This document shows positions 9,610-21,282 of a DNA stretch of 64,000 nt, one piece after another. The stretch is from Allolobophora icterica (taxonomy: Eukaryota > Annelida > Clitellata > Crassiclitellata > Lumbricidae), in contig OY744604.1 in assembly GCA_963556255.1 (NCBI GenBank), positions 95,675,980 to 95,739,979 of the forward strand. The letters run 5' to 3'. The translations under genes and the position numbers were made by a program. Position 1 is the stretch's first letter. Each line of letters opens with the position of its first letter. The notes below the pieces were generated by a model. It did not search any database. It saw only the letters and a list, made by a program, of their open reading frames with translations, and was not told the DNA's origin.

Positions 9610-10800
9610 TATATCCACTAAAAGAAACGTGTTTGGCGCATAGATTGTTCATTGAAAGCTTGATTACTGCAACTCCCTCTTCCTTAACCTTAAATCCACC
9701 CAAATCAAGCGTCTGCAACTTATCCAAAACTCATTTGCCAGGACTGTCACTGGAACGCCCAGACATCATCATATCACTCCCATCCTCAAATCACTCCATT
9801 TTCTTAAAAATCCCAGAGCGAACCCACTTTAAATTCCTATCACTAACCTTCAACTCCCTATAATATTCCCAGCCCAAGTATCGCCATGATCTTTTTACCA
9901 TCCGGGCAACCGGTTCCAACGAACCCATCCTCCTTATGGTTCTAGGACAATAACCCCTCGGACAATTACCCCCCGGACAATATAACTAAATCTGGAAGCT
10001 GGATCAACGATTAAAATATAACTAAAACTAAAAGCGAGATCAGCGATGATAATATAGCTAAAACTGGAAGCTGTATCAACGACTAAAATATAACTAAAAC
10101 TAGAAGCGGGATCAGCGATGATAATATAACTAAAACTGGAAGCTGGATCAGCAATTATAAAATGACTAAAACTGGAAGCTGGATGAATGATTAAAATGTT
10201 ACTAAAACTAGAAGCGGGATTACCGATTAAAATACAAATAAAACTAGAAGCGGTATCAACAATTAAAATATGACTAACACTAGAAGCGGGATCACCGATT
10301 AAAATATAAATACAACTACATGTAGAAGCCGTTCCTCTTTACTGTATATTCTGTAGCAGCATAAGGGTCCGGGGGTTGATAGGGGTCCGGGGGTTATTGT
10401 CCAGGGGGTTATTGTCCCGGGGGGTTATTGTCCGGAGGGTTATTGTCCGGGGGTTATTGTCCGGGGGCTTATTGTCCGGGGGGTTATTGTCCTGCTACCC
10501 TCCAAATGAGCCATATTCAAAACAGCACCACGACTCTGGAACGATTTCCCCCACTGAGTTCCGGAGGTCTCTGTTCTCCATGATCATTTCAACCCGTCCT
10601 CCATCCTCCTCCTCATGCTACTCTATCTATCTGGAAAGCCAGAGTGGGGCTTTCCAGCTCGAAACTGAAGTCTCTCCTTTTCAAGAACTCCTACTCTTAC
10701 CCATCTGATCCTCCGCCTTCCAATTCTTCTCGCCCTAAACGACACATCCCTTAACAGCTGCTCTGCATCTGCTCTTGATCTGCCCCCGTGGTAACAGGAT
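9610..10800 (+). mobile_element. LINE 3' region, interrupted
   Basis: Fragments at 9610-9943 (CNS-type palm/thumb tail with repeated frameshifts, a PERTHFKFLSLTFNSL peptide) and 10494-10800 (APRLWNDF-type C terminus, then a conserved 3' UTR-like tract) form one decayed non-LTR retrotransposon split by the composite element 9944-10493. A second copy of the first part is at about 19370-19500. Confidence 0.55.
9944..10493. mobile_element. composite terminal-repeat/minisatellite element
   Basis: The left end has two copies of a GGACAATAACCCC unit and the right end has about seven inverted copies (GGGGTTATTGTCC). Between them (about 9995-10330) lies a ~35-bp minisatellite (AAATATAACTAAAACTAGAA...GCGGGATCAACGATT). 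The inverted ends imply a mobile or self-replicating unit. It cuts a LINE. I cannot assign a superfamily and see no clear TSD. Confidence 0.55.
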
Positions 10801-11734
10801 TCGGGTCTTCTTTGGACTAATCTTTGGAAAACCCCTCTGATTTGACGCAGCGCTCGTGAATATGCTGATGCCCTGCGCTTGGCCTTCGAGTGGCGCTTTA
10901 ACAGTATTTTACGATTACCATATCGATAGATATTTCCACACAATGTGGAGTTCTATCGAACCATGATGCATATTCCAGCATCGGTGATATCCATAATTAT
11001 AAGGACTTTTGAACGCTATTGCTTGTTGACTGTTTCGACGTCATTGCTGGTTGTCTGCATATCAAATGACAAATTTAACAATTAAATGTAACTGCAAACT
11101 AGCAACAGTTTCAAATCGATTTAAATCTGAGCTCTGCAACATTTCTTTGCTACTCTGTGAATCTATATGGTTTCAAAATAACGACATATGAAGCAGTCGC
11201 TCTCAGTATTTGAATCTAATGTATACAAACCATACATTCAAGCATGTAGACCAATGGAAAAGTTCAAATCTTGTGTTTATTGTCGTCTTTATGAAGAAAT
11301 GGAAGAGTTTGAAACCAAATCGACTTTCCTGGTGAAGCTAATGCAGGAGCTAAACACAGCATCCGTAGACTCAGCGATTCGGTGTTACTCTTCAGTTAAA
11401 ACGGTATAGGCCTATGAGAAGCAAAACAATATTGGTCCATTTTATTACGTTCTTTGACTTTACAGAACTCGAAGATGCAATAATATTCTAGGCTCCTGAG
11501 ACCACATTTGACAAGATACTGAATTGCATTCCGATTTCAATTAGTTACATCTCCTTAATATCTGACATAGCAAATCGTGCAATCTGTGTTTCGACGAAGA
11601 CATGCACCTTTGACTGATTGTAATAGTCTAATTGATACCAGAGCAAACCAATCATGTGACAGACTGCCACTTTTGTATGGCACCAGCCCTTCAGCAAAGA
11701 ATCTCCAAGAAGAAGAAATCGACTGTCCAGGAGC
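10801..11734. other. spacer without recognised gene
   Basis: Short ORFs only (for example a 73-aa frame at 11188-11409 with no recognised motif). No transposon ends identified. Confidence 0.4.
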
Positions 11735-11938
11735 GTAACATATTGGTCTAAAAAGTGGAGGGTACCAATTTCTTACACACACGAAGCAAGGCTGAGGCTG
11801 CGATCTCTGGGAAGGCACACTAATAAAAATATTGACTGGCATTGTTCAAAAAGCGAGGAGTACGGCATCCCCCAGTCCAAAAGTAGGTGTACGAGTACCC
11901 CTCGTACCCCCACAAATTACGTCTATGCGGCTGTCAGT
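11735..11938 (+). mobile_element. single GTACC element
   Basis: Isolated copy of the unit tandemly repeated at 30055-30750: GGTACCAATTTCTTACA, CGAAGCAAGGC, ATATTGACTGGCATTG, then GTACCCCCACAAATTACG. Non-coding. The inverted GGCGTAA/TTACGYC ends suggest a small DNA transposon. Confidence 0.6.
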
Positions 11939-12330
11939 TATGCCCTGTAATTCGCCCAGTACGTAAATCACGGAGAAGGAATCCCCCTTCCAGAGCCACA
12001 AGCAATAGGATAGAGTGATCTGATCAGAGACCTAGAGTTATCTAGAAATATGGCAGAACCTTTGGCATCCATACTACAGCATTGAAATCTGCTTGAGGAG
12101 AACGTGAAAATCTTACTATATACCGTGAACGGTAGACGGACTTAACTCTGTTCCTTGTCTTCTGTCATGAAGAGAAAAACCTTTGACCATCGCAAACAAC
12201 ATAACGCCTTTAACCGTTTCTTTACGCATGGCCACTTCCGTATCAACATTGCGAGCTATTTTTGTTCGACTACCTCTCCTTCCGTCATTCTATCATTCCA
12301 TTTCTTCGCTCTCCTATCGTGTGTCTCCCG
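11939..12330. other. spacer without recognised gene
   Basis: No conserved coding or structural signal recognised. Confidence 0.4.
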
Positions 12331-12353
12331 TCAGTCAGTCAGTCAGTCAGTCA

Positions 12354-12404
<51 letters not shown>

Positions 12405-12430
12405 AGTCAGTCAGTCAGTCAGTCAGTCTC
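12331..12430. repeat. (CAGT)n microsatellite
   Basis: About 24 near-perfect TCAG/CAGT repeats. The Ser/Val/Gln frames through it are repeat artefacts. Confidence 0.95.
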
Positions 12431-13160
12431 TCTCTTTCTCCCTATCTTCCCGTAGAAAGGTTTGAGCAGGTAAATGAATGGTCTGAGGATAGTAACGTAG
12501 AATAGTTTCTTGTTGACTGAGATGCGGGGAAAGCCGTGATAAAGAAAACACTTTTTCCAATTTCGCTTAGAATGTTTTGACATCCGATGCCATATTATGT
12601 TCTGGATATCTCTGTACATTACTTTCATGCTAAGGTTTCAAGTAGTCGTGCATTTCATTTGCATCGATCAACCTTTGCTCTGTAATCATCGACGTGCTAC
12701 AACGGTTGTTGCACACTCACCTGCTCAATGGCTACACAATAGAATCTTTTGTCACGAAAAACTTTATCGACAAACTTACTACGGATGTCTGTTATTACTT
12801 AAACTGCTCATCTGATATTTTCCTTCTTCTAAAGTGCAGTTTCACTCACGAGACCATACGGCATAATTTCTAACTGTAATTGATAGCACCCTCCTGCGAG
12901 ACGTAGACTTGCTCAAGGTTCCTACACAATAATTATCACATCAACATGAGCTTGAACATAATAAATAAGCTTACATGTATACTCTTCGCGTTACAGGCCT
13001 AGCTGCCTAACCAATCGTCTACTAGATATGGACCATATTATATATTACGAATAGACAGAATTGTTTTTTAAAACTAAAATCATAATATAGTATGCATGAA
13101 ACAGAACATTAATCACATTTTACTTCGTGTTTTAACTGTTGTTTAAAATCTGAATAACTG
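12431..13160. other. spacer without recognised gene
   Basis: AT-rich, short ORFs only, nothing recognised. Confidence 0.4.
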
Positions 13161-13161
13161 G

Positions 13162-13172
13162 ATTCAGAATCT

Positions 13173-13211
<39 letters not shown>

Positions 13212-13226
13212 CTTGAGATTCTGAAT
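13162..13226. repeat. (TA)n flanked by a 14-bp inverted repeat
   Basis: ATTCAGAATCTCAA (13162-13175) and its exact complement TTGAGATTCTGAAT (13213-13226) bracket a TA microsatellite, making a potential stem of more than 25 bp. It may be a short mobile hairpin element. More TA/TATG repeats follow near 13365-13420. Confidence 0.8.
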
Positions 13227-13439
13227 AGAGTTATTTAGATTTTTACATTTACATTTGTGTATGCTTGGGTTTGTGGGTGAGTTTGCGAATGTGTGTGCTA
13301 GAGAGGATATCTATACATCGAAGAACCAACACTTATGTATCATAATTATGTTCTTTATCATATACGCCTATATATATGTATATATATATACAATATACAC
13401 AATACAATATATATATATGTAGTATAATACGTGCATGCA

Positions 13440-14545
13440 TACTGTATTGCGGATCGCTTTCCGTTATTTCTTCCTGATCGATCATGCATTTTCTTACTGA
13501 ACATCATCTCGTTGATCCCACTGTACTTAATATTTTTAAAACAAACAAATGCGGTTAGACATGCGGGTTAAAAGAATACTGATGGTTCTCTGCTTTATAG
13601 CATGTTTACTTTCATGTTAATTAACGCCTTGCCTTATAGGTCACTTCTTCGTCACGTGTTTAAGTAACAATTCGCATCAGGATCAGGAAGTTGCATTGAG
13701 AAAACTTCACATGTGCGAATTTCAACGAGGCCGGTTTTAATGAAGTGTGAAGTTCGACTGTTTGATTTCATTCATCAACACTCTTTTTTGCAATTTTAAC
13801 ATCGCTTAAAAGGTAAGTTGCAGTTTAGTCTAAACTTTCATTTAGTGGCTTTACAAATTATAGCATGCATTTAACCAATAAACTATATTATTGTAGACTT
13901 TATTCAATTAGATATTTTGTACTGCATAATATATCACATACAGAAAGTGTGACCTTTCTAACTGCTGAGTTTTACACAGCGCTGGAACCACAGGTCCCCA
14001 CACGTTTAAAGGTTCTCGTGAGCTCGAGATTAAATCGCTTAACTAAGCCAGTATCGGTATACGAACTGACATCAGACTCGTCTTTAACACTTCAAGGACT
14101 TGAGTGTACTAATAGCGACTGTGAAACCAATGCAGCTTCTCGTTTTTAGTGCTGGTATATGCTGATAATATACGGGTATTAAGCGATGAGGTCACATCGT
14201 GTTCGTGACAATGACGATAACAACGAAGATGGTGATGCTGATATAGCGAAGCGCCCCTCGGGGCCTCGCCCTGCTGTCGTACCTCGTAGAAGGAGGGAGC
14301 CAGTTCACAGTGAGGCGTGGTTTCCGGATATGGCACGGTTGTCATCCTTGACGACGCACCAGAGTTTTTTTTTATCCCGCCAGAAGTCTTCACCTCGGTT
14401 TCATCAGAAGCTTCTGGTAACAGAAATAACTTAGGACAGGGAACATCTTCAGAGTCCGAGGTTCGAACCTCAGATCTCTCTGATTCACTTCCGTTATCAT
14501 TAGTCCCCTCAACAATCTCACGCAGGATTGCTGGGAGTCTACGTA
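13440..14545 (+). repeat. R1 module, copy 2
   Basis: Counterpart of 536-1654, ~1 kb upstream of Mab-21 copy 2. It carries ATGCGGGTTAAAAG, CACGTGTTTAAG, CATCAGGATCAGGAAGTTGC and the donor-like AAAG|GTAAGT (GT at 13813). The distal part (14180-14540) contains a charged frame at 14186-14434 and an overlapping antisense frame. Neither is recognised. Confidence 0.6.
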
Positions 14546-14790
14546 ACAATTCCTGCCTTAAATGGGATCAACATGTGCTTATCATGTGCTTCTACTGTAT
14601 ACATGTATGTAAGGCGATCTGCGTGGCTGCCGTTTCTACTATATGTATGTTCACTGTACAGCGCAGTGCGGTTAGCAGGCGCTTAAATAAAGAAAAGATT
14701 ATTATTTATTGTTATTAAAAATTAAGTCAAGAAATTGCTCCCTCATCATTTCTTTAAATTAAATTTTAATCAAATCAGATTGTTGGGAGA
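14546..14790. other. duplicated 5' flank with a ~150-bp insert
   Basis: Flanks match 2600-2770. The part at about 14569-14720 is extra relative to the copy-1 locus, contains TGCGTGGCTGCCGT and ends in an ATT-rich tail, so it resembles a SINE tail like the one at 42680-42830. Confidence 0.4.
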
Positions 14791-14879
14791 CAGTAATAGC
14801 ATTACAGACAAATAAGCACAGGGCCAACATGCTCTGCATATTCGCTTCTATAGCACACACAAAAGCGACTTATCAGCGC

Positions 14880-15071
14880 TCATCAGCGCTTGAACACAAC
14901 GGCCAGTTCTGAAAACGATTATCTGACCTCCAAACCAGAAGTGGCGCAAATTTCTGAGAACGGATAAAAATAACTCTGTGAATTAGTAAGACCTTAAACC
15001 TGTCGATTCCTAGCGAACTTAATATAATTTTCCTTTGGTAATGTAAAGCATCTCAGGATATGACAGGAAAA
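14880..15071 (+). promoter_or_regulatory. proximal promoter of Mab-21 copy 2
   Basis: Homologous to the blocks before copies 1, 3 and 4. A TATA-like TATAATT is at about 15023-15029, and the GGATAAAAATAAC and ACCTTAAAC landmarks are kept. The E-box present in copies 1 and 3 is lost here (GATTATCTGACC in place of GATCACGTGACC). Confidence 0.6.
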
Positions 15072-15206
15072 GTAAGTTCTCCTTGTAGGCGCTTGAGCTC
15101 AAAGGCGAACGTACAGTGGTAAACCCTAAGATCGCCACAGATGATTTGATGATGAATTGATGACAAAGACTGCAAGGAAGCTGATGAAACTAAACTTGTT
15201 ATTTAG
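15072..15206 (+). other. probable 5'-UTR intron of copy 2
   Basis: Donor AAAA|GTAAGT at 15072 and acceptor TTGTTATTTAG ending at 15206, just before the start codons. Positions are equivalent in the other copies. Confidence 0.45.
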
Positions 15207-15213
15207 ATTTAAG

Positions 15214-18009
15214 ATGATGGAGTGTGTGGAAAAACTGAAGGAGGAAGTTATATTTGAATTCATTGTTGGGGCATGCCAGTTGCTTCCAAAGTCGTATGAT
15301 GCTGTTTCTGAACCTATCCATAGCGGAAACGATTATGCCATGCTCTGTGGAAGCTCTATGGAGTTCTACATACGACCATTGTTTTCATGCTTCGACGATA
15401 TTGATGCATTAATCTTGAAATGTGATCATTTGGCCTTTGCAGAAGATTTCCCAGTGTTGCCATATGATGTAAGTCGCTTACATGATACAATCATATGCTA
15501 CAGGATGGAGCCATACCTCAGGTTTCCAGGTTTTGTTCGACTTCGACTTTGGGGGGAAATGAATTATAGTTGGAAATATAAAAGATATGAATTTACCCGT
15601 ACAACTGATATTATATACATTCATATCGATATGGCAGCTAGAGTAGCTGCTCAAGGTCGGACTATTACATGTTTTGTTGCGCAACCATTTAGGCCTACTG
15701 CGAAAGGTCCAGCAATTATGATTGAAAATAGTGCATTTTGTGTGTCGAACGATAGGGTCTTGAGCTTGTGGTGCCCTCGGTGGCCTAAAGAAGCCCAAAG
15801 TTGGCCTAAACGACCTAGAAATCACGGATGGCCCATGATTTCTACAATCTCCGATGTTGTCCAACAAGGTTGTCATTTGGTATACGCTCAGCATCGTTCT
15901 TGCAGAGACGATATACTGCAGTGGAGATTGTCATTTTCAGTTGCAGAAGTAATTTTAATTCAGAGCTGGAGTCAAGTTCAGCAGATTGTATATCATATGC
16001 TCAGATTCTTCTCCAAGAGAGAATTGATACAAAAGGATTCTCTAAAGGAAGATGAGGTTCTCTGTACATATCACTTAAAGACTCTGATGCTATGGGCTTG
16101 TGAAGAGATGCCACCAGAATGGTGGAATTCACCTTCTGTTATTGCAATCTGTTGTGAGTTGCTTAAAAATCTTTCAGAATGGCTAAAGAGGAGATACTGT
16201 CCAAACTATTTCATTCCTGAAGCAAACTTATTTCATGAGGCATTGAATTCCACAATGCTTGACAAGACTGAAAGACAATTGAATAAATTCTGCAAATCTG
16301 ACATTCTCCGTCAATGGTTTATAGAAAATTACGTTGTGCCATTCATTTTTACATATTGCCAAGTTGAAAACGTTATGGATTTTTCAAAATGCTTGCTGTC
16401 TCTGGCTGAATGTCGGAAAACGTTGCAGTCAGAATCCTTGGATTTATTATTTTCCAAAGAATTTACTTGTTGTAATATCTATACTCGTGGATCAATAATA
16501 AATCCTAAATCAATGCAATCGAGATCAATTTTAAGTGAATTGCGTTCATTGAGGAGATATGCGTTGTTAGAAAACCCAAGAATATCCGTATTACCAATGC
16601 CGGTTGACGTTTCGTGTTTCGCGTACTTTGATAAAACGGTGTTTTGTTTGAATACTGCATATAGCTTAGGTTATGGAGAAATATCATGGGATGGCGAACT
16701 ATTTGAATGTGTCAAAGGAATTTTCTGGAAACCTAAAATCGTAAGATGTCAATATCATCTATTTCCTGAACCCTTAACAGCAGAGAAAAGCCAGTGTCAA
16801 ATTTTGCGAGCAGAAGATTTGATGGAGAATTTAACTGGGTCAAATAGCCCTTCAGAAATTCAATTATTGTCTGTCATGTCGATAGAGTTTCTTAGAAAGG
16901 CTCTGGAATGTGAGGATTCTCAATCCAACGGTATTGCTGCTGCAGCTTTGGTTTATCTGGCTGCTCTCCATTTCGCATCATCAAAATACCACAAAGTAAT
17001 AGACCTCTGCTTCGCAGTCTTGATGGGTCAAACGAACAAAATAGAAAATGAAACATTGAATGCAGTTTGTTTGTTCTTTATTGACGATGTTGTTAGAATC
17101 CTTGGATTTTGTCTGCTTTGCAAAAAGTTTAATGAAAACATGGATTTAAGTAAGAGACGGATTTATCTTGATCTACGTCTTACACCAAAGGTGTTTGCTT
17201 ATTACTTGACAGTAACATCTGTTGAAAGAATATCTGAACATTTTGAATTGAATTCTGGTTTGCCTACTTCGGCATTTCCTTTAGACCACTATTTGTTGGC
17301 CCTCGCCAAACAAAAGAGAGACATTTTGACGAAGTCATGTATTTGTTTGAAAAGCTCCAGGCATTGTATATATCGCAGAAGTTATTCAGTGACAACAAAT
17401 GCTACTTTTTGTGTGGATTCTTTGATTGCTAAAGAAAATATAATTGATTATCTAACAGAATATGCTTTAGAAAATATGACATCCTTCTGCAGTGTGATCC
17501 ACAAATACTTTGACATCCAGTGCAACACAGCTGACTGTTATCGTGCTTTGTATTTTTATAAGTGTCGCCAATACGGTGAAGTGTTGCATTTATGTGATGA
17601 AATTCTGAAGGAGCCTGAGCTGCAGAGTGAATTGAAGAAGTTTGCATTTGCGAATGTTTTGGTGATGCCACCGTTTGACTCGTTTTTCGATAGAGACGTA
17701 CAATCATTGGTAGGATTGCATACGCTACTGTATTTTTTATCACCTCTAAATTTGCGGAAATTCAAGTTAGCTGTGCAGTTTTATGGACAACGTTTACACT
17801 TTAACACTCTTGTGAAGCATTACCACGTTAGAAGTTATCATTATCTCCGAAGACGTTTCCTAGCGAGATATCTTAAAATCAGATGTTGTATGGACTGTGA
17901 TTATCCGTGTGGAAATGAATTATTTGATTTTTGTGCTCGGAAAAGTATTTTTCCGTTTGAACACATTATTCTCCGGTTTCTTCGACAAAAACATCATGCA
18001 GTCAATTAA
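15214..18009 (+). CDS. Mab-21/cGAS-like nucleotidyltransferase protein, copy 2
   Basis: An intact 931-aa frame from ATG 15214 (15217 also fits the alignment). A longer in-frame start at 15157 would lie inside the inferred intron and is not favoured. The signature is kept: CGSSMEFYIRP, then DDIDAL, and a downstream Asp in YIHIDMA. The Mab-21 half has GWPMISTISDVVQQGCHLV, WRLSFSVAE, YHLKTLML and CPNYFIPEANLF, followed by the helical extension with FFDRDVQSLVGL. The stretch after the third acid (about residues 145-175) differs most from the other copies and may influence ligand or partner binding. The role is as for copy 1: probable cytosolic nucleotidyltransferase-fold receptor, activity untested. 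Confidence 0.9.
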   Translation: MMECVEKLKEEVIFEFIVGACQLLPKSYDAVSEPIHSGNDYAMLCGSSMEFYIRPLFSCFDDIDALILKCDHLAFAEDFPVLPYDVSRLHDTIICYRMEPYLRFPGFVRLRLWGEMNYSWKYKRYEFTRTTDIIYIHIDMAARVAAQGRTITCFVAQPFRPTAKGPAIMIENSAFCVSNDRVLSLWCPRWPKEAQSWPKRPRNHGWPMISTISDVVQQGCHLVYAQHRSCRDDILQWRLSFSVAEVILIQSWSQVQQIVYHMLRFFSKRELIQKDSLKEDEVLCTYHLKTLMLWACEEMPPEWWNSPSVIAICCELLKNLSEWLKRRYCPNYFIPEANLFHEALNSTMLDKTERQLNKFCKSDILRQWFIENYVVPFIFTYCQVENVMDFSKCLLSLAECRKTLQSESLDLLFSKEFTCCNIYTRGSIINPKSMQSRSILSELRSLRRYALLENPRISVLPMPVDVSCFAYFDKTVFCLNTAYSLGYGEISWDGELFECVKGIFWKPKIVRCQYHLFPEPLTAEKSQCQILRAEDLMENLTGSNSPSEIQLLSVMSIEFLRKALECEDSQSNGIAAAALVYLAALHFASSKYHKVIDLCFAVLMGQTNKIENETLNAVCLFFIDDVVRILGFCLLCKKFNENMDLSKRRIYLDLRLTPKVFAYYLTVTSVERISEHFELNSGLPTSAFPLDHYLLALAKQKRDILTKSCICLKSSRHCIYRRSYSVTTNATFCVDSLIAKENIIDYLTEYALENMTSFCSVIHKYFDIQCNTADCYRALYFYKCRQYGEVLHLCDEILKEPELQSELKKFAFANVLVMPPFDSFFDRDVQSLVGLHTLLYFLSPLNLRKFKLAVQFYGQRLHFNTLVKHYHVRSYHYLRRRFLARYLKIRCCMDCDYPCGNELFDFCARKSIFPFEHIILRFLRQKHHAVN

Positions 18010-18400
18010 TGGTGACTTCTCTCAGTGCGAACTATTCCGCGTGTGAGCCTAGCGGAAACAGAATAGACTTTAAACTATGAGCAACAGAGAGAGAACCCGG
18101 CAAGTACGGTCATACGTTGAACCAAGGGAAGGGAGTTCTATGGGGATGGTCTTGCGACAGCGAAAGACCGAGACTGAGCCAAGGTAGACCACACCCTGGG
18201 AACGAACAGATCAAGCCGATTCAGAGAACGTCGGTGTCGATGAGAAAAGCATTAATGATCACAGAATCTTGTCACGTAGGGCCTACACGATCAAGTACTG
18301 TTTCCAATTGATATGCTTTTATTTCTTGTGTAAAGTTGAAGACTGTAAGTAATTTAGGGATGGTATTCTTTTTTCTAAATTCTTTGACACTCTGTATAAT
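18010..18400 (+). other. 3' UTR of copy 2 with insertion
   Basis: The conserved 3' UTR (TTTCCAATTGATATGCTTTTAT onward) resumes near 18300. About 275 bp (18010-18285) after the stop codon are absent from the other copies. Confidence 0.5.
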
Positions 18401-18464
18401 TGACGCAACGCAAAGTTGTCTGTGTACAATGTCAATGTCATTACAATAACAATCAAAGCTTTGT

Positions 18465-19160
18465 TCTGTTTTGTTACGCATTACTACTTCTGCGAAACAG
18501 AGCAAGTTCTTGGCACAGCAAGAGTGGAATCTTTTGAGGTCATTGCAATGATACTGTTTATGTAGCCTATATGATTTAGCGTTCGTTTTGTAATGGGTAG
18601 CCTAATGCAATTTTATGTTCAATAATTTAAAGTACACCGCTTTCAACGCTTTGTTTTGATAAAAGTTCCTCTCGAGAACAGTACATGGTTTTCTTCTTAA
18701 ACAGATGACAAGTTGAAGATCTTGCAACTGAGATCATTATTCGGTCTCATGAAAAAGTTAGTAGGGCGTCACTCATCGTTCACAAGCAAAATCATAATCT
18801 TAAGCTCGTAAAGTTCTAAATCGTTAATTAAAACTGAGCGCATAAGACCAGCTTCTTATGAATGCTGATTAAGTCCGTGGGCGTCGGTAATATAGCGTTT
18901 GAAGAAAAGTTGGTTTCTGGGAGACAAAAGAGGGCAGGAGATAGATCATCTGTTCGGTGAAGGATTCCTAGGTAACCGTGCCGAAGCGCCTCTGTGAATT
19001 ACTTAATGGGCGCTATACAAGTGTCTGATGCATATAAATGAAGCGGAAAGCTGACTGCTATGCAGATCTACTACAAACGCTCTCTCTGAGCGCAGGATAA
19101 TCGCATGGCATTGAAAATCATGCCACTCACTCAGTATGCATCATTCAGACGATATTATTT
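18465..19160. repeat. duplicated 3' flank of the Mab-21 unit, copy 2
   Basis: Aligns with 6400-6540, 7946-8519 and 9507-9550 and is uninterrupted here, so it gives the empty-site state for the insertions after copy 1. Confidence 0.65.
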
Positions 19161-19369
19161 GAGTTTCTTTTTAAACAGGCGCCCTTGTGCTTGTCGCTCT
19201 TTGACACATGCGCTTTATTTAACATTCGCTTTAGTCAATTTCGCTCTTTTGATTGCGCCCTTTTTGATTTCACCCTTTTGATTTTCGCCCCTTTGATAGG
19301 ATACCGTTCTTCCACTTCCATCCACAATTATTTCCACTTAAATCAACTCATATTTACTTATATCCACTG

Positions 19370-19500
19370 ATCGAAATTTCGTTGGCGCATAGATTTTTCA
19401 TTGGAAGCTTGATTACTGCAACTCACTCTTCCTCAACCTTGAATCCACCAAAATCAAGCGTCTGTAACTAATGCAAAAATCACTACCCAGGGCTTTCACT
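19370..19500 (+). mobile_element. LINE fragment
   Basis: Matches 9610-9740 (TTGGCGCATAGATT, GAAGCTTGATTACTGCAACT). Short and non-functional. Confidence 0.5.
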
Positions 19501-19734
19501 TCATAGTCGTCTCTGTGGTGTTCAGCATTAAGTTGGTAACCGCTAGGGGTAGGCTTGAATCAAACTGCGTCTGTCTCTTTACCTAAAACTGTCTAAGTAC
19601 CTGTCTCTGTCTCTTTGTCTGTGTCTGTCTTTCTATCTGTCTGTCTCCTATCTCCGTGCTCAACTGTTTCTTTGTTTCGCTGTCTTTCTCTGTTTATGTC
19701 GCTGTGTTCATTCTAGACATGACATACCTGGATG

Positions 19735-20575
19735 TCTTGCAATCGCCTCTCCCTCAATTCGTCAAAAACCCAGTTTATCTGGTTTGGCACTCCTCAGCAA
19801 CTTAAAAAACTCGACTTTGCTGTGCTGTCTCAAAGGTTTCCGCTTTTCACTTTCTCGTCTAGCGTTCGTGATCTAGGAGTGACCCTTGACAATTCTCTCA
19901 CCTTTACTGAACACATTTCCAAACTCACTCGCACTTCCTATTTTCACCTAAGGCGCCTTAGAGCTATCCGTCGCTCTCTGTCATCTCCAATTTTCACTTC
20001 AATTGTCCATGCATTTGTCTGCTCTAGACTTGACTACTGCAATTCCCTCCTCATTGGTCTTCCCAAAGTCCGTCTTGCTCCTCTTCAGTCCGTTCTCAAT
20101 GCTGCTGCTAGATTAATTGCCCGTCTTCCTCGATTCTCTCATATCACCACCTTTATGGCAGAAGAACTCCACTGGCTCCCGCTTTCTGCCCGCATCCAAT
20201 TTAAGGTCCTCATCCTTGTCTCTAAGGCTCAGCTTGGTTTCGCTCCAAAATATTTATGTGACTTATTTCATCGCCCTCACTCTGCGGCTTCTCTTCGTCC
20301 TCTTCGTTCATCTGACCGTTTGGACCTCCTCGTTCCCCGTGTCAGGACTTCACTGGCTCAATCTAGGTCGTTTGCTTCCATTGGCCCTGCTCTTTGGAAT
20401 GGGCTTCCTCCGTTTGTTCGTTCTTCTATTCTCTCAGGTAGCGTCTCTTCCTCTTTTACCTTTCTTAAAACTTGCTTTTTCTCTCGGGGTCTATCGCACT
20501 GGGAGCGCTTCTGAATGGCCCTCCCGCTAGAAGCGCTTTATAAATATCCGAATACAATACAATACAATACAATGT
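19735..20575 (+). mobile_element. CR1/L2-like LINE, 5'-truncated
   Basis: A 260-aa frame (19732-20514) covers the end of the RT domain and thumb: NSSKTQFIWFG, DLGVTLDNSLTF, RLDYCNSLLIGLP, RIQFKVLILVSKA and a terminal ALWNGLPPFVR. It ends with TATAAATATCCG and an (ACAAT)n tail. The insertion is absent from block B, where GACATG joins TCGATG directly. The RT catalytic YADD is missing, so the copy is inactive. Confidence 0.85.
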
Positions 20576-21282
20576 CGATGTCCCTGCCTATCTCACTGCT
20601 CATAAATCACTGTATGCCAGCCTCTCCCTATCTATCTCTGTCTCTGTCTCTCCGCCTCTACCACTTTGTCTTTATTATACCCTTCACCCGGCATAGCCTG
20701 GATTTTGGCTTGCCCAACGATTTTGTTTAACAGCGACCTACATCGACTGATGCATTAAAACTGTGGCGCTAGAGGAGTTTTTCTTTTCTATTTTTTTCAG
20801 GTCTGCGTTCTTCTGGCGCTTGTTGTTTTTTCCTATTATTTTAAGTCGTTGCTTTCTTCTGAATAACTGTCTGTCTCTTTATCTGTTTGCCTTCCTGTCT
20901 GTGTCTCCCTTCTCTTTCATCTGTCTCTCCCACTCTGTCTCTCTCCCTGTCTCTGTCTCTGTCTCTCTGTCTCTTTGTCTCTCTGTCTCTGTCTCTCTCT
21001 GGTGGCTTTTCCGCTATTTGCCTGGATTGGCTTCGGATTTTCCGATCCGTTGACTCGAGTGACAGCTCAAGATTCAGACGAAGAACACAGACACACACAG
21101 AGAAATGCACAGGCACAGACAGACGCAGACATATAGACAGATACGTACTCACATACGAAGACACGTGGAGACACACTGCACCCGATGCGCTGGGGTTAAC
21201 ATTTCACAACGTCTGCCAGACTGCGTATCAGCACACACGTACGATGTCCACTACACTGAGGCCTACATCTACACGTCCACTT
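20576..21282. other. CTCT/TCTG-rich duplicated spacer
   Basis: Low-complexity pyrimidine-rich sequence matching 43690-44260 and 45090-45255. Short ORFs only. Confidence 0.5.

Noticed and set aside
15157..15213. Upstream start codon of Mab-21 copy 2 adding 19 residues
   Set aside because: The segment falls inside the inferred leader intron, is not conserved in copy 1 (in-frame stop) and lies 5' of the aligned start; the same applies to 61051 in copy 4.
19732..20514. Host gene of 260 aa
   Set aside because: Matches the RT thumb/C-terminal end of CR1/L2-like LINEs and ends in an (ACAAT)n tail; block B lacks it.
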